DNA from: an uncultured Collinsella sp.
Lineage (GTDB): Bacteria > Actinomycetota > Coriobacteriia > Coriobacteriales > Coriobacteriaceae
Direction: 5' to 3'
NCBI GenBank assembly: GCA_900754075.1
Contig: CAAEBN010000024.1
Coordinates: 1 to 33,660 of the forward strand
Length of the DNA stretch: 33,660 nucleotides
In this document: one piece after another, positions 15,026 through 23,557 of the stretch
Position numbering within the stretch: the first letter of the stretch is position 1
How the letters are laid out: each line of letters starts with the position of its first letter
Notes under the pieces: generated by a model
What the model was told of the DNA's origin: nothing
The model's input: only the letters and a program-made list of their open reading frames with translations
Databases searched by the model: none
Position numbers and translations under genes: made by a program

Positions 15026-15589
15026 ATGGGTCTGCTCGATTCGCTCAAGTCCACGTTCACTTCGTCGGGCGAGGCGTCCGTTCCGCCCGCAGCAAGCTTC
15101 GCCACCCGCGAAGGCGTCATCTACGCTCCCGTCAACGGCGTGCTCGTCAATCTGAGTGAGGTTCCCGACGAGACCATCGCCTCGGGCATGCTCGGCCAGG
15201 GCTATGGCATCGAGCCCATTACCGGCACCATCTACGCCCCCGCCAACGGCCGTATCGGCGCCACCACCGTCACCAACCACTCCATCGGCATGATTACCGA
15301 GGACGGTCTTCGCGTGTTCATCCATGTTGGCCTGGGCACCGTGGAAATGAACGGCAAGGGTTTTGCCCGCTTTGTCGAGATGGGCGATGTGGTCAAGGCA
15401 GGCCAGCCGCTCATCAGCTTCGACCGCGAGGCCATTAAGGCCGCTGGTCACGAGGACATCGTGACCGTCATCGTCTCTGAGCTCGATCGCCTCAAGAGCA
15501 TCGACCATGTCGGCGAGTCCGGAACGCTTATCGGCGGCAATCCGCTCGTCAAGCTTGGCGACCCGCTGCTGGTTGCCAAGACCAAGTAG
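15026..15589 (+). CDS. PTS glucose-type EIIA protein (Crr-like), single domain
   Basis: The 187-residue cytosolic phosphocarrier receives phosphate from HPr and passes it to an EIIB domain. It also often serves as a regulator. The EIIA-Glc core is clear: IYAPVNGVLVNLSEVPDETIASGMLGQG at 32-59, NHSIGMIT with His85, and FIHVGLGTVEMNGKGF with the phosphorylatable His100, followed by VKAGQPLISFD. ATG 15026 is preceded by TTGGAGG. An in-frame start 26 codons upstream has no ribosome binding site and crosses the operator. No EIIB or EIIC gene is adjacent, so this EIIA must serve permeases encoded elsewhere. Confidence 0.92.
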   Translation: MGLLDSLKSTFTSSGEASVPPAASFATREGVIYAPVNGVLVNLSEVPDETIASGMLGQGYGIEPITGTIYAPANGRIGATTVTNHSIGMITEDGLRVFIHVGLGTVEMNGKGFARFVEMGDVVKAGQPLISFDREAIKAAGHEDIVTVIVSELDRLKSIDHVGESGTLIGGNPLVKLGDPLLVAKTK

Positions 15590-15653
15590 CCGAGCATCAT
15601 CGCATAAAGGCTCAACCACCCGTGCATCTTTGCCGCATTTGTGTTGTTGTTTT

Positions 15654-15691
15654 TGCCTATGTAGAGGTTCTGAATCGCTTCTATATAGGCA
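15654..15691. terminator. Hairpin after the EIIA gene
   Basis: TGCCTAT (15654-15660) and ATAGGCA (15685-15691) pair, with a further six weaker pairs inside. A T-rich run precedes it on the plus strand rather than following it, so it is only a possible terminator. Confidence 0.3.
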
Positions 15692-15823
15692 GCTGAACAT
15701 CAACGCAGGTGCGGCTTTTGCGTAGCGAGGCATCGCCCCGCGGCATGTTGTTCAACCGCACGAACCCCCTTCCTTTGTCCGCGCAGAGCGCTAGACTGCT
15801 AGGTCGACATTGGAGGAAGATCG

Positions 15824-17758
15824 ATGCAAAACACACCCACGGGCGCCGCACATGCCGCGCCTCAACGCAACCAACGCATCGTCGCGCTCGACGGGCTCCG
15901 CGCCCTCGCCATCGCCGGCGTCGTCCTATATCACCTTCGCCCCAGCCGTCTGACCGGCGGTTTTTTGGGCGTTACACTCTTCTTTACGCTGAGTGGCTAT
16001 CTCGCCACCAAAAGCATTATGCGGGCCACGGCACGCGACGGATTCTCGTACCCGCGCTATATCTGCCGCCGCATTGCGCGCATGATGCCGCCGATCGTCG
16101 TGACCATCGCGCTTACCGCCGTTGCCACCTACATCGCAGCCCCGAGCCTACTCCCTAAGGTGCAGCAGGACGCCCTGCCATCGGCACTCTTTTTGAGCAA
16201 CTGGTTCTACATCTTCCGTAACGTCTCGTATTTCGCCGCCGCGGGGCTCCCCTCGCCGCTCACGCACCTGTGGTTCTGCGCTGTCACTATGCAGTTCTAT
16301 CTGGTATGGCCGGTCATCCTTATGGCACTGTGCAGCAAAACCAGGTCGCGCAACACCGCCATCGGCATCACGATCGCATTCGCGCTTGCATCGACGGCAG
16401 CCATGGTCCTCATGTTTAATCCCACCGCCGACACATCGCGCGTCTACTACGGAACCGACGCCCGTGCCGCCGAGCTTCTATGCGGAGCCTTAGCCGCCAT
16501 CGCCGCGCCGCGTCTGCGTGAGATGCTGAGCGGTGACATCCATATCCCCGGTGCCAACAAGGGCGTCTCAAAGGTCAACGCGATTTCTATCGCGTGGCTC
16601 GTTGCCGTTATAGCCGGCGCACTCATGCTGACCGGAGAGAGCGCCTGGCTCTACCGCGGCGGCTTTTTGCTGTTTGCCTTCGTCACCGGACTCCTCATCA
16701 TCTGCGTGCAGAATACGGAGTGCATCGTGCGCCGTCTGTTGTCGGTCAAGCCGCTCGTCTGGCTGGGCCAGCGCTCGTTCTCTGTCTATCTGGTGCACTA
16801 TCCCCTACTGCTTCTTATGAACCCCGCAACCCGCACTACCCGCATCGCCTGGTGGGAGCAGGTATTACAGCTTGTACTGATTCTTGCGGTAGCCGAGGTT
16901 TTCTATCGCCTCGTCGAACGCCCTTGGTCCCACAAGCCGGCCCAACAGGACAGCACGGCAAGAAAACACGTCCTCGCGCCCGCCATGGTGCTCCCCGCGC
17001 TTGGCGCTGCATGCGTCGCCGCACTTGCCTTCGCGCCGCTTGACTGGGCAGGCATCGCCACCGCCCGCGCCGAGCAGCTCCGTCCCGAGCTTGCCCAGAA
17101 CGCGACCTCGTCCCAGGACAACGGAGCCAACGACAAGGGCGCCGAGCCCGCATCCGGTAAAGATTCCCAGCCCAGCGACACCGCATCCGATGACGCCACC
17201 AAGCAAAAACCCAAAGAAGGGCCTATCGCCGAAAAGGTCCCCAAGAACTTGGACTGGAAGAGCTTTACCTACGACGAGGCGACCGGGACCTGCGATGCCC
17301 ACGTGCTCATGATTGGCGACTCGGTCACTGCGGGCGCACAGTCCGGTATTCAGGCGGCGCTTCCCAACGCGTACATCGACGGCGTGGTGAGCCGCCAGTT
17401 CTACACCTTCCAGGATGTCTATGCACAGGACAGTGCCAACTACGATCCAAGCGTGGTCATCTGCGCGCTTGGCACCAACGGCCTCATCCGCGACCCCCAG
17501 CAGGTGCAGGACGTGATTAATGCCGTGGGCGGCAAGCCCATCTACTTTGTGACCGTGCGCGTACCGCTCGAGCTACAGGACCGCAATAACCAGACGATTC
17601 GTGACGCCTGCGCCCAAAACGACAACGCCGGCGTCATCGACTGGAACGGTGCCTCAGAGGGCCACAGCGAATACCTTGTCGACGACGGCACACACCTCAC
17701 CCAGGCGGGAATCGACACCTACGCTGCCCTCATACGCCAAGCCATCTGCGGGCACTAG
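15824..17758 (+). CDS. OatA-like membrane acyltransferase with C-terminal SGNH domain
   Basis: The 644-residue protein has an acyltransferase-3 membrane domain (about residues 18-400, roughly ten hydrophobic segments; IVALDGLRALAIAGVVLYHL with the family histidine) and an extracytoplasmic SGNH/GDSL hydrolase-like domain from about 490. There, GDSV contains Ser500, GTNG forms the oxyanion block, and DGTHLT supplies Asp621 and His624. A Ser/Asp/Lys-rich linker spans 420-475. This layout is that of OatA, which O-acetylates peptidoglycan muramic acid, and of OafA-type polysaccharide acetylases. GGAGG precedes the ATG. The acceptor cannot be fixed from sequence. Confidence 0.9.
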   Translation: MQNTPTGAAHAAPQRNQRIVALDGLRALAIAGVVLYHLRPSRLTGGFLGVTLFFTLSGYLATKSIMRATARDGFSYPRYICRRIARMMPPIVVTIALTAVATYIAAPSLLPKVQQDALPSALFLSNWFYIFRNVSYFAAAGLPSPLTHLWFCAVTMQFYLVWPVILMALCSKTRSRNTAIGITIAFALASTAAMVLMFNPTADTSRVYYGTDARAAELLCGALAAIAAPRLREMLSGDIHIPGANKGVSKVNAISIAWLVAVIAGALMLTGESAWLYRGGFLLFAFVTGLLIICVQNTECIVRRLLSVKPLVWLGQRSFSVYLVHYPLLLLMNPATRTTRIAWWEQVLQLVLILAVAEVFYRLVERPWSHKPAQQDSTARKHVLAPAMVLPALGAACVAALAFAPLDWAGIATARAEQLRPELAQNATSSQDNGANDKGAEPASGKDSQPSDTASDDATKQKPKEGPIAEKVPKNLDWKSFTYDEATGTCDAHVLMIGDSVTAGAQSGIQAALPNAYIDGVVSRQFYTFQDVYAQDSANYDPSVVICALGTNGLIRDPQQVQDVINAVGGKPIYFVTVRVPLELQDRNNQTIRDACAQNDNAGVIDWNGASEGHSEYLVDDGTHLTQAGIDTYAALIRQAICGH

Positions 17759-17819
17759 ACACCGCGAAATCGGCGCTTGCGCGGCGCCCACGTCACGCCC
17801 ATACATCACGCCTGACGTT

Positions 17820-17848
17820 TTGCTACGCCCCCACTCGCGGGTTAGAAT
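17820..17848 (+). promoter_or_regulatory. Predicted asnS promoter
   Basis: TTGCTA (17820-17825) and TAGAAT (17843-17848) are separated by 17 bases, and the -10 box ends about 47 bases before the asnS start. No T-box-like leader fits in the remaining space. Confidence 0.5.
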
Positions 17849-17894
17849 GGTTAACTGTTTGGAAATAATCCGTACAACCGTTATGGGAGGATAC

Positions 17895-19298
17895 GTGAAC
17901 CGCACCAAAATCGCGCAGCTCTATGCCGATGCCGAGTCGCTCGGCGGCCAGACCGTCACCGTCGCCGGCTGGGTCAAGTCCGTCCGCGACATGAAGAACT
18001 TTGGCTTTGTTACGCTCAACGACGGCAGCTGCTTCCGCGACCTGCAGGTCGTCATGAACCGCGAGGCACTCGACAACTACGACGAGATCGCCCATCAAAA
18101 CGTCTCGGCCGCACTCATTTGCACCGGCACCGTCAAGCTGACCCCCGATGCGCCCCAGCCTTTCGAGCTTTCTGCCACCTCCATCGAGGTCGAGGGCACG
18201 AGCGCCCCGGATTACCCGCTGCAGAAGAAGCGCGCAACCGTCGAGTTTCTGCGCACCCAGCAGCACCTGCGCCCGCGCACCAACCTGTTCCGCGCCGTGT
18301 TCCGCATCCGCTCTGTCGCGGCTGCCGCCATCCACCGCTTCTTCCAGGAGCAGGGTTTTGTCTACGTCAATACCCCCATCATCACCACGAGTGACTGCGA
18401 AGGCGCCGGCGAGATGTTCCGCGTGACCACGCTCGACCCCAAAAATCCGCCCCTCACCGAGTCTGGCGAGGTCGACTGGAGTCAGGACTTCTTTGGCAAG
18501 CATGCAAGCCTCACCGTGTCCGGCCAGCTCAATGCCGAGAACTTTGCCATGGCCTTTGGCGACGTGTACACCTTTGGCCCCACCTTCCGCGCCGAAAACT
18601 CCAACACCACGCGCCACGCCGCCGAGTTTTGGATGATCGAGCCCGAGATGGCCTTCGCCGACCTCAACGACTACATGGACAACGCCGAGGCCATGCTCAA
18701 GTACGTCCTTAAGGACGTTATGGCCACCTGCCCCGACGAGCTCAATATGCTCAACAAGTTTGTGGACAAGGGTCTGCTCGAGCGCCTGGACCATGTCGCC
18801 AACTCCGACTTTGCCCGCGTCACCTACACCGAGGCCGTCGAGATCCTGGAGCAGGCAGTCGCTGCTGGCCACCAGTTTGATTACCCCGTCAGCTGGGGCA
18901 TCGACCTGCAGACCGAGCACGAGCGTTTCCTGACCGAGGAACACTTTAAGCGACCGACTTTTGTGACCGACTACCCGGCCGAGATCAAGGCCTTCTACAT
19001 GCGCATGAACGAGGACGGCAAGACCGTCGCCGCCGCCGACTGCCTGGTGCCGGGCATCGGCGAGATCATCGGTGGCTCCCAGCGCGAGGAGCGCCTGGAT
19101 CTGCTCGAGGCCCGCATCAAGGACCTGGGTATGAATCCCGAGCAGTACAAGTACTACCTTGACCTGCGCCGCTACGGTTCCTGCAAGCACGCCGGCTACG
19201 GTCTGGGCTTCGAGCGCTTGGTCATGTATCTGACCGGCGTGGGCAACATCCGCGACGTCCTGCCGCACCCGCGCACCGTGGGCAACGCCGACTTCTAA
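17895..19298 (+). CDS. asnS: Asparaginyl-tRNA synthetase
   Basis: AsnRS is a class IIb synthetase charging tRNA-Asn. The 467-residue product has the N-terminal OB fold (VTVAGWVKSVRDMKNFGFVTLNDGS), class II motif 1 around FLRTQQHLRPRTNLFRAVFRIRS, motif 2 GPTFRAENSNTTRHAAEFWMIEPE, and motif 3 GYGLGFERLVMYLTGVGNIRDVLPHPR. GTG 17895 is taken as the start because GGGAGGA lies just upstream and the length then equals the family norm. The ATG at 17883 lies in or just ahead of that Shine-Dalgarno sequence. A strong terminator follows. Confidence 0.96.
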   Translation: MNRTKIAQLYADAESLGGQTVTVAGWVKSVRDMKNFGFVTLNDGSCFRDLQVVMNREALDNYDEIAHQNVSAALICTGTVKLTPDAPQPFELSATSIEVEGTSAPDYPLQKKRATVEFLRTQQHLRPRTNLFRAVFRIRSVAAAAIHRFFQEQGFVYVNTPIITTSDCEGAGEMFRVTTLDPKNPPLTESGEVDWSQDFFGKHASLTVSGQLNAENFAMAFGDVYTFGPTFRAENSNTTRHAAEFWMIEPEMAFADLNDYMDNAEAMLKYVLKDVMATCPDELNMLNKFVDKGLLERLDHVANSDFARVTYTEAVEILEQAVAAGHQFDYPVSWGIDLQTEHERFLTEEHFKRPTFVTDYPAEIKAFYMRMNEDGKTVAAADCLVPGIGEIIGGSQREERLDLLEARIKDLGMNPEQYKYYLDLRRYGSCKHAGYGLGFERLVMYLTGVGNIRDVLPHPRTVGNADF

Positions 19299-19345
19299 TC
19301 GTCGAATGCTAGCTCACGTCGCCACACGCCAACGCTCATCGCACA

Positions 19346-19380
19346 AGCGTCTCTCGACATCGGTCGAGAGACGCTTTTTT
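19346..19380 (+). terminator. Terminator of asnS
   Basis: A perfect 13-bp stem (19346-19358 with 19363-19375) and a 4-nt loop are followed by a T run ending at 19380. It is a textbook intrinsic terminator 47 bases past the stop. Confidence 0.92.
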
Positions 19381-19556
19381 CAACAGCATCCGTCAAGCTT
19401 TTGGCAAGTTTTTGGTCAGTTGAGCAGAGCTGTTGAAAACTCGACCCGCCGTTTGCCGACGACTACCGACCGCCCAGAGCGCCCTGCGCCCCTGGGAAAG
19501 CCCCGCGTCCTAGGCTCCATACCGTCGCCACCCAAAACGGAAAGGACGTGGGCACC

Positions 19557-20345
19557 ATGACCGAAGCCGCTGTTGAAACCTACGACACCACGACGAGAGG
19601 CGCCGCCTCGATGGCAGCCTATCGCGCCGTTCGTATCCTGCAGCTCTTGAGCGAAAACACCGGCGAAGACAAGGCCATGCTTTCCGATGAGCTGATCCGG
19701 CGCCTCGCCCATCCCGAGGACCCCGCCCGCATGCCCATCTCGGCGGCGCGGCGCAGCATCTACACCGCCATCTCCGCGCTTCGCCATGCCGGATACGAAA
19801 TTGAGTACAAACGCGGCGTGGGCTACAAACTTCTTACCCGCCCGCTCACCGATGAAGAGATCATCCGGCTCCACGGCATGGTCATGCGCAACCGCTCCAC
19901 GCCTATCGCTATCCGCAAGAGCATGGCGCAGCACTTAGTTGCCATGGCGAGTGCCGACGTTCGCGGCTACCTCGATACACCCGAACCCGTTCCGAGCGCA
20001 GGCAGCAAGGCTACCAAGGCAACACGCACGCCCATCAAGCGCATCGACACGTGCGAGCTCGTCGAGCAGGCCATCGACCACGGAACCACGGTGAGTTTTG
20101 ATATTTCGAGCGTCACGGCACGCGGCGAAACCGAAGCAGCACGGATGACACTCCGTCCCTTTGCCATCAAGCAACGAGACGGCATCTCGTATTTGCTGGG
20201 AACGGTCTATGACGCCCGAGGCGCCGATGACACGTTGCGTACCGTAGAGATTGGCCGAATGAGAAACGTCACCACACGTCTCCTCGACGGCAAGAAGCTC
20301 TTCGCCGCCCTCGACGAGGAGGACGACGCCTCCTCCGCCGCATAA
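19557..20345 (+). CDS. WYL-domain-like transcriptional regulator with N-terminal HTH
   Basis: This 262-residue cytosolic protein has residues 15-85 (RAVRILQLLSE, SRRSIYTAISALRHAGYEIEYKRGVGYKL) resembling the winged HTH of YafY/DeoR-type regulators. Residues 165-245, with TVSFDISS, LRPFAIKQRDGISYLLGTVYD and RTVEIGRMRNV, follow the WYL sensor pattern, although the Trp-Tyr-Leu triplet reads SYL here. Such regulators respond to nucleic-acid or nucleotide ligands in several systems. ATG 19557 is used with AAAGGA ten bases upstream; the GTG at 19548 has no spacing. It is flanked by the asnS terminator and the ABC operon promoter. The target is unknown. Confidence 0.75.
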   Translation: MTEAAVETYDTTTRGAASMAAYRAVRILQLLSENTGEDKAMLSDELIRRLAHPEDPARMPISAARRSIYTAISALRHAGYEIEYKRGVGYKLLTRPLTDEEIIRLHGMVMRNRSTPIAIRKSMAQHLVAMASADVRGYLDTPEPVPSAGSKATKATRTPIKRIDTCELVEQAIDHGTTVSFDISSVTARGETEAARMTLRPFAIKQRDGISYLLGTVYDARGADDTLRTVEIGRMRNVTTRLLDGKKLFAALDEEDDASSAA

Positions 20346-20414
20346 GACCCTCCGCCGCCCATTCGCCTACCCGTACCGCCCATCCGATTCTGTATTAAAA
20401 AACCCGCCAGGCTG

Positions 20415-20442
20415 TTGTAAAAATGGACATCAGCGCTACTAT
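20415..20442 (+). promoter_or_regulatory. Predicted promoter of the ABC importer operon
   Basis: TTGTAA (20415-20420) and TACTAT (20437-20442) are separated by 16 bases. Just downstream, TGCACT (20452-20457) and AGTGCA (20465-20470) can pair in the short leader. Confidence 0.4.
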
Positions 20443-20505
20443 AGTTCCACTTGCACTTTGTCCCAGTGCAGTGTTTCCAGCCATTTTTATACTGGGGGTA
20501 ATGAT

Positions 20506-21486
20506 ATGAAGGACATCACCATCAGCCGCAGGAGCCTTCTGGTCTCCGCCGGCCTGCTCGCGCTCGCCCCGCTCGCCGGATGCGGCGGCAACTCTGGTTC
20601 CGGCTCTGCTGCCGCCGGTTCCGACTACACCATCGGCGTTCTGCAGCTCACCGAGCACTCCGCGCTCGATGCCGCCAACGACGGCTTCGTCAAAGCCATC
20701 AAGAAGAGCGGCCTTAAGGTCAAGATCGACCAGAAGAACGCCCAGAACGACCAGTCCACGTGTAAGTCCATTGCCGACAAGTTTGTGGGCGACAACGTCA
20801 ACCTGATTTATGCCATCGCCACGCCCGCCGCGCAGGCTGCCGCCGGCGCCACGGCCGATATCCCCATCGTGGGCTGTGCCATCACCGACTACGCCGCCTC
20901 CGGCCTGGTCCAGGACAACGACAAGCCGGGCACCAACGTCACGGGCGCTTCCGACCTCACCCCGGTCGCCGAGCAGCTCGAGATGATGCAGAAGGTCCTG
21001 CCCGACGTTAAAAAGGTCGGCCTGCTCTACTGCACCGCCGAGTCCAACTCCGACGTCCAGATCAAGGCCGCCAAGAAGGAGCTCGACAAGCTGGGCCTCG
21101 AGTACACTGACTTCACCGTCTCGAGCTCCAACGAGATTCAGTCCGTCGTCGAGTCTGCCGTGGGCAAGGTCGACGCGCTGTACTCCCCCACCGACAACAC
21201 CATCGCCGCGGGTGCCTCGCAGGTCGGCCAGATCTGCAAGGAGAACAAGCTCCCCTTCGTGACTGGCGAGGAGGGTATGTGCATGGCCGGCGGCCTGTTC
21301 ACCCTCTCCATCAACTATGAGGACCTGGGCTACGCCGCGGGCGAGATGGCCGTTAAGATCCTGAAGGGCGAGGCCAAGCCCGAAGACATGCCGATCAAGC
21401 ACCTCTCGAGCAAGGACCTGGTCGTCGTCAAGAACGACGAGATGGCCGAGGCGCTGGGCATCGACCTTTCCGCTCTGGACGCGTAA
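20506..21486 (+). CDS. ABC transporter substrate-binding lipoprotein, ABC_sub_bind (TrpX-like) family
   Basis: The 326-residue secreted lipoprotein has a signal peptide with an SRRSLLVSA start (possibly Tat-type) and the lipobox LAGC, which makes Cys26 the lipidated residue. A Gly/Ser-rich linker follows. The mature part has the two-lobed layout YTIGVLQLTEHSALDAANDGF, DIPIVGCAITDY, KKVGLLYCTAESNSDVQ and GGLFTLSINYEDLGYAAGEMAVKIL, which matches the TrpX/ABC_sub_bind family linked to tryptophan or tyrosine uptake in firmicutes. The ATG has a weak GGGGGT ribosome binding site, and a longer frame upstream would place residues before the signal peptide. It is first of three importer genes. The substrate is not proven. 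Confidence 0.88.
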   Translation: MKDITISRRSLLVSAGLLALAPLAGCGGNSGSGSAAAGSDYTIGVLQLTEHSALDAANDGFVKAIKKSGLKVKIDQKNAQNDQSTCKSIADKFVGDNVNLIYAIATPAAQAAAGATADIPIVGCAITDYAASGLVQDNDKPGTNVTGASDLTPVAEQLEMMQKVLPDVKKVGLLYCTAESNSDVQIKAAKKELDKLGLEYTDFTVSSSNEIQSVVESAVGKVDALYSPTDNTIAAGASQVGQICKENKLPFVTGEEGMCMAGGLFTLSINYEDLGYAAGEMAVKILKGEAKPEDMPIKHLSSKDLVVVKNDEMAEALGIDLSALDA

Positions 21487-21555
21487 TGCCATACGCGGCA
21501 TGCGTCTAGAGCCCGTGCTCGCGCTTTAGCCGCGTTATTCAATATCTGAGCCACA

Positions 21556-21594
21556 GGGGCGGGCGCTGTAGACCGGCGTCCGCCCTGCTTGTTT
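21556..21594 (+). terminator. Internal terminator between binding-protein and permease genes
   Basis: Arms 21557-21566 and 21576-21585 pair at 9 of 10 positions, followed by TGCTTGTTT. It lies 70 bases past the binding-protein stop. Partial termination here would give excess binding protein over the membrane parts, a common design. TATTAT about 40 bases before the permease start may be a secondary -10. Confidence 0.6.
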
Positions 21595-21689
21595 CAGGTA
21601 AAACAAAACGTCTGTCCGCAGCTCTTCTATGCATTGTTACCGCTATTATGGTGAATCACGTGTCCACCCTATCCTAGGAGGTATGAAGC

Positions 21690-22613
21690 ATGCTCATTGC
21701 ATTGCAGGGCGCCGTTTCGCAGGGCGTCCTCTGGGGCATTATGGTGCTTGGCGTGTTTATCACGTTCCGCCTGCTCGACATTCCCGATATGACCTGCGAC
21801 GGCAGCTTTGCCCTCGGCGGCTGCGTCTGCGCTGTGCTCATCGTCAATAACAACGTCGACCCGCTGTTCGCCGTGCTGGCCGGTATGTGCGCCGGCGCCA
21901 TCGCGGGTGCCGTCACGGGCATTTTGACCACCGTCTTCGAGATTCCCGCGATCCTCGCCGGAATCCTCACCCAGATCAGCCTGTGGTCCATCAACCTGCG
22001 CATCATGGGCAAGTCCAATACGCCCATTCTTGCCAAGGGCACCGTGTTTTCGGCCGTCAGCAATATGACCGGTCTGCCGCAGTCCACCGTTGCCATCATC
22101 TTGGGCATCCTGCTCGCCGTGGCTATCGTTGCCGTCCTGTATTGGTTCTTTGGCACCGAGATCGGCTCGGCGCTGCGCGCCACCGGCAACAACGAGTACA
22201 TGATCCGCGCTCTGGGCGTCAACACCAACTCCACCAAGATGATCGCCCTCGTGCTCTCCAACGCCCTCATCGGCCTTTCGGGCGCGCTCATCTGCCAGAG
22301 CCAAAAGTATGCCGACATTGGTATGGGCACCGGTGCCATCGTTATCGGTCTTGCCGCCATTGTTATCGGTGAGGTGCTCGGCCGTCTGCTGCCCGGCGGT
22401 CTCACGCAGTTTAGCGTCCGTCTTGCCTCCGCCGTCTTTGGCTCCGTGGTGTACTTCCTTATCCGCGCCATCGTGCTGCAATTGGGCATGGACGCCAACG
22501 ACATGAAGTTGCTCTCCGCCGTGATCGTCGCCGTGGCCCTGTGCGTACCCGTGGTTTGGGAGCGCTATAAGCTCCGCAGCTCCTACACGAAGGGGGATGA
22601 GGCAGATGCTTAA
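21690..22613 (+). CDS. ABC transporter permease (LivH/TrpY-like)
   Basis: The 307-residue integral membrane protein has about 8-9 hydrophobic segments. MLIALQGAVSQGVLWGIMVLGVFITFRLLDIPDMTCDGSFALGG is the characteristic first part of the branched-chain-type permease family paired with ABC_sub_bind proteins. ALRATGNNEYMIRALGVNT is the cytoplasmic loop that contacts the ATPase. The ribosome binding site is AGGAGG. Its last codons overlap the ATPase start by eight bases, so the two are translationally coupled. Confidence 0.9.
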   Translation: MLIALQGAVSQGVLWGIMVLGVFITFRLLDIPDMTCDGSFALGGCVCAVLIVNNNVDPLFAVLAGMCAGAIAGAVTGILTTVFEIPAILAGILTQISLWSINLRIMGKSNTPILAKGTVFSAVSNMTGLPQSTVAIILGILLAVAIVAVLYWFFGTEIGSALRATGNNEYMIRALGVNTNSTKMIALVLSNALIGLSGALICQSQKYADIGMGTGAIVIGLAAIVIGEVLGRLLPGGLTQFSVRLASAVFGSVVYFLIRAIVLQLGMDANDMKLLSAVIVAVALCVPVVWERYKLRSSYTKGDEADA

Positions 22614-23400
22614 GCTCTCGCACGTCAAGAAGACCTTTAACAAGGGCACCGTCACCGAGAAGCGCGCGCTCACCGGCGTCGACCTCACCCTGAATGACGG
22701 CGACTTTGTAACCGTGATCGGCGGCAACGGCGCCGGCAAGTCCACGCTGCTCAACATGATCGCCGGCGTGTACCCGCTCGATTCGGGCGTTATCGAGCTC
22801 GACGGCACCGACATCTCGCGCCTGAGCGAGTCGCAGCGCGCCAAGTACCTGGGCCGCGTGTTTCAGGACCCCATGCGCGGTACCGCTGCCGACATGCAGA
22901 TTGCCGAGAACTTGGCCCTCGCCAAGCGTCGCGGCCAGCGTCGCGGCCTTTCGTGGGGCGTCACCAAGGCCGAGAAAGATGAGTACGTTGAGCTGCTCAA
23001 GCGCCTGGACCTTGGTCTGGACACGCGTCTCAACGCCAAGGTCGGCCTGCTCTCGGGTGGCCAGCGCCAGGCACTCACCCTGCTGATGGCCACGCTCACC
23101 AGGCCGCGCCTGCTGCTGCTCGACGAGCACACTGCGGCCCTCGACCCCAAGACGGCCTCTAAGGTGCTCAACCTGACCGAGGAGATCGTCGACGAGAACC
23201 ACCTGACCACGCTCATGGTCACGCACAACATGAACGACGCTATCCGTCTGGGCAACCGTCTGATCATGATGCACGAAGGCCACGTGATCTACGACGTGGC
23301 GGGCGACGAGAAGAAGTCGCTCACCGTGGCCGACCTGCTGCAGAAGTTCGAGGAGGTCTCGGGCGGCGAGCTCGCCAACGACCGCATGCTGCTAAGCTAA
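22606..23400 (+). CDS. ABC transporter ATP-binding protein
   Basis: The 264-residue ATPase of the importer has Walker A GGNGAGKST at 39-47, Q-loop FQDPMRGTAADMQ near 86, signature LSGGQRQ at 149-155, Walker B LLLLDEHTAALD at 169-180, and switch His in VTHNM. ATG 22606 is preferred over 22597, because AGGGGG abuts the first ATG and gives sensible spacing to the second. It overlaps the permease gene by eight bases and is followed immediately by a terminator hairpin. Confidence 0.95.
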   Translation: MLKLSHVKKTFNKGTVTEKRALTGVDLTLNDGDFVTVIGGNGAGKSTLLNMIAGVYPLDSGVIELDGTDISRLSESQRAKYLGRVFQDPMRGTAADMQIAENLALAKRRGQRRGLSWGVTKAEKDEYVELLKRLDLGLDTRLNAKVGLLSGGQRQALTLLMATLTRPRLLLLDEHTAALDPKTASKVLNLTEEIVDENHLTTLMVTHNMNDAIRLGNRLIMMHEGHVIYDVAGDEKKSLTVADLLQKFEEVSGGELANDRMLLS

Positions 23401-23440
23401 AACCTGCCAAAAAGGGACAGGTTTATTTTGGTAGGTTTTA
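23401..23440 (+). terminator. Terminator of the ABC operon (GGGACAG-loop hairpin 1)
   Basis: Arms 23401-23412 and 23426-23437 form 12 pairs with one G-U pair, beginning right after the ATPase stop codon and ending in TTTT. The loop contains AGGGACAG. Confidence 0.8.
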
Positions 23441-23454
23441 TCTGCGCAAACGCC

Positions 23455-23494
23455 AAAACCGCCGCAAAGGGACAGAGGCCCTTGCGGCGGTTTT
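23455..23494 (+). terminator. GGGACAG-loop hairpin 2
   Basis: A perfect 13-bp stem (23455-23467 with 23482-23494) ends in four T. The loop again carries AGGGACAG. It stands between the ABC operon terminator and the nucleotidase gene, so it could insulate the latter. Confidence 0.8.
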
Positions 23495-23557
23495 CGCATA
23501 TTATGTCGATAATCCAGCGTCAGCAGGGACCACTGGTGAAGAACTAAGGAAACTGCC

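Noticed and set aside
20346..20505. T-box or trp leader upstream of the TrpX-like gene
   Set aside because: Only about 60 bases separate the predicted promoter from the start codon, and no T-box TGGNACC-type element or terminator/antiterminator pair is visible.
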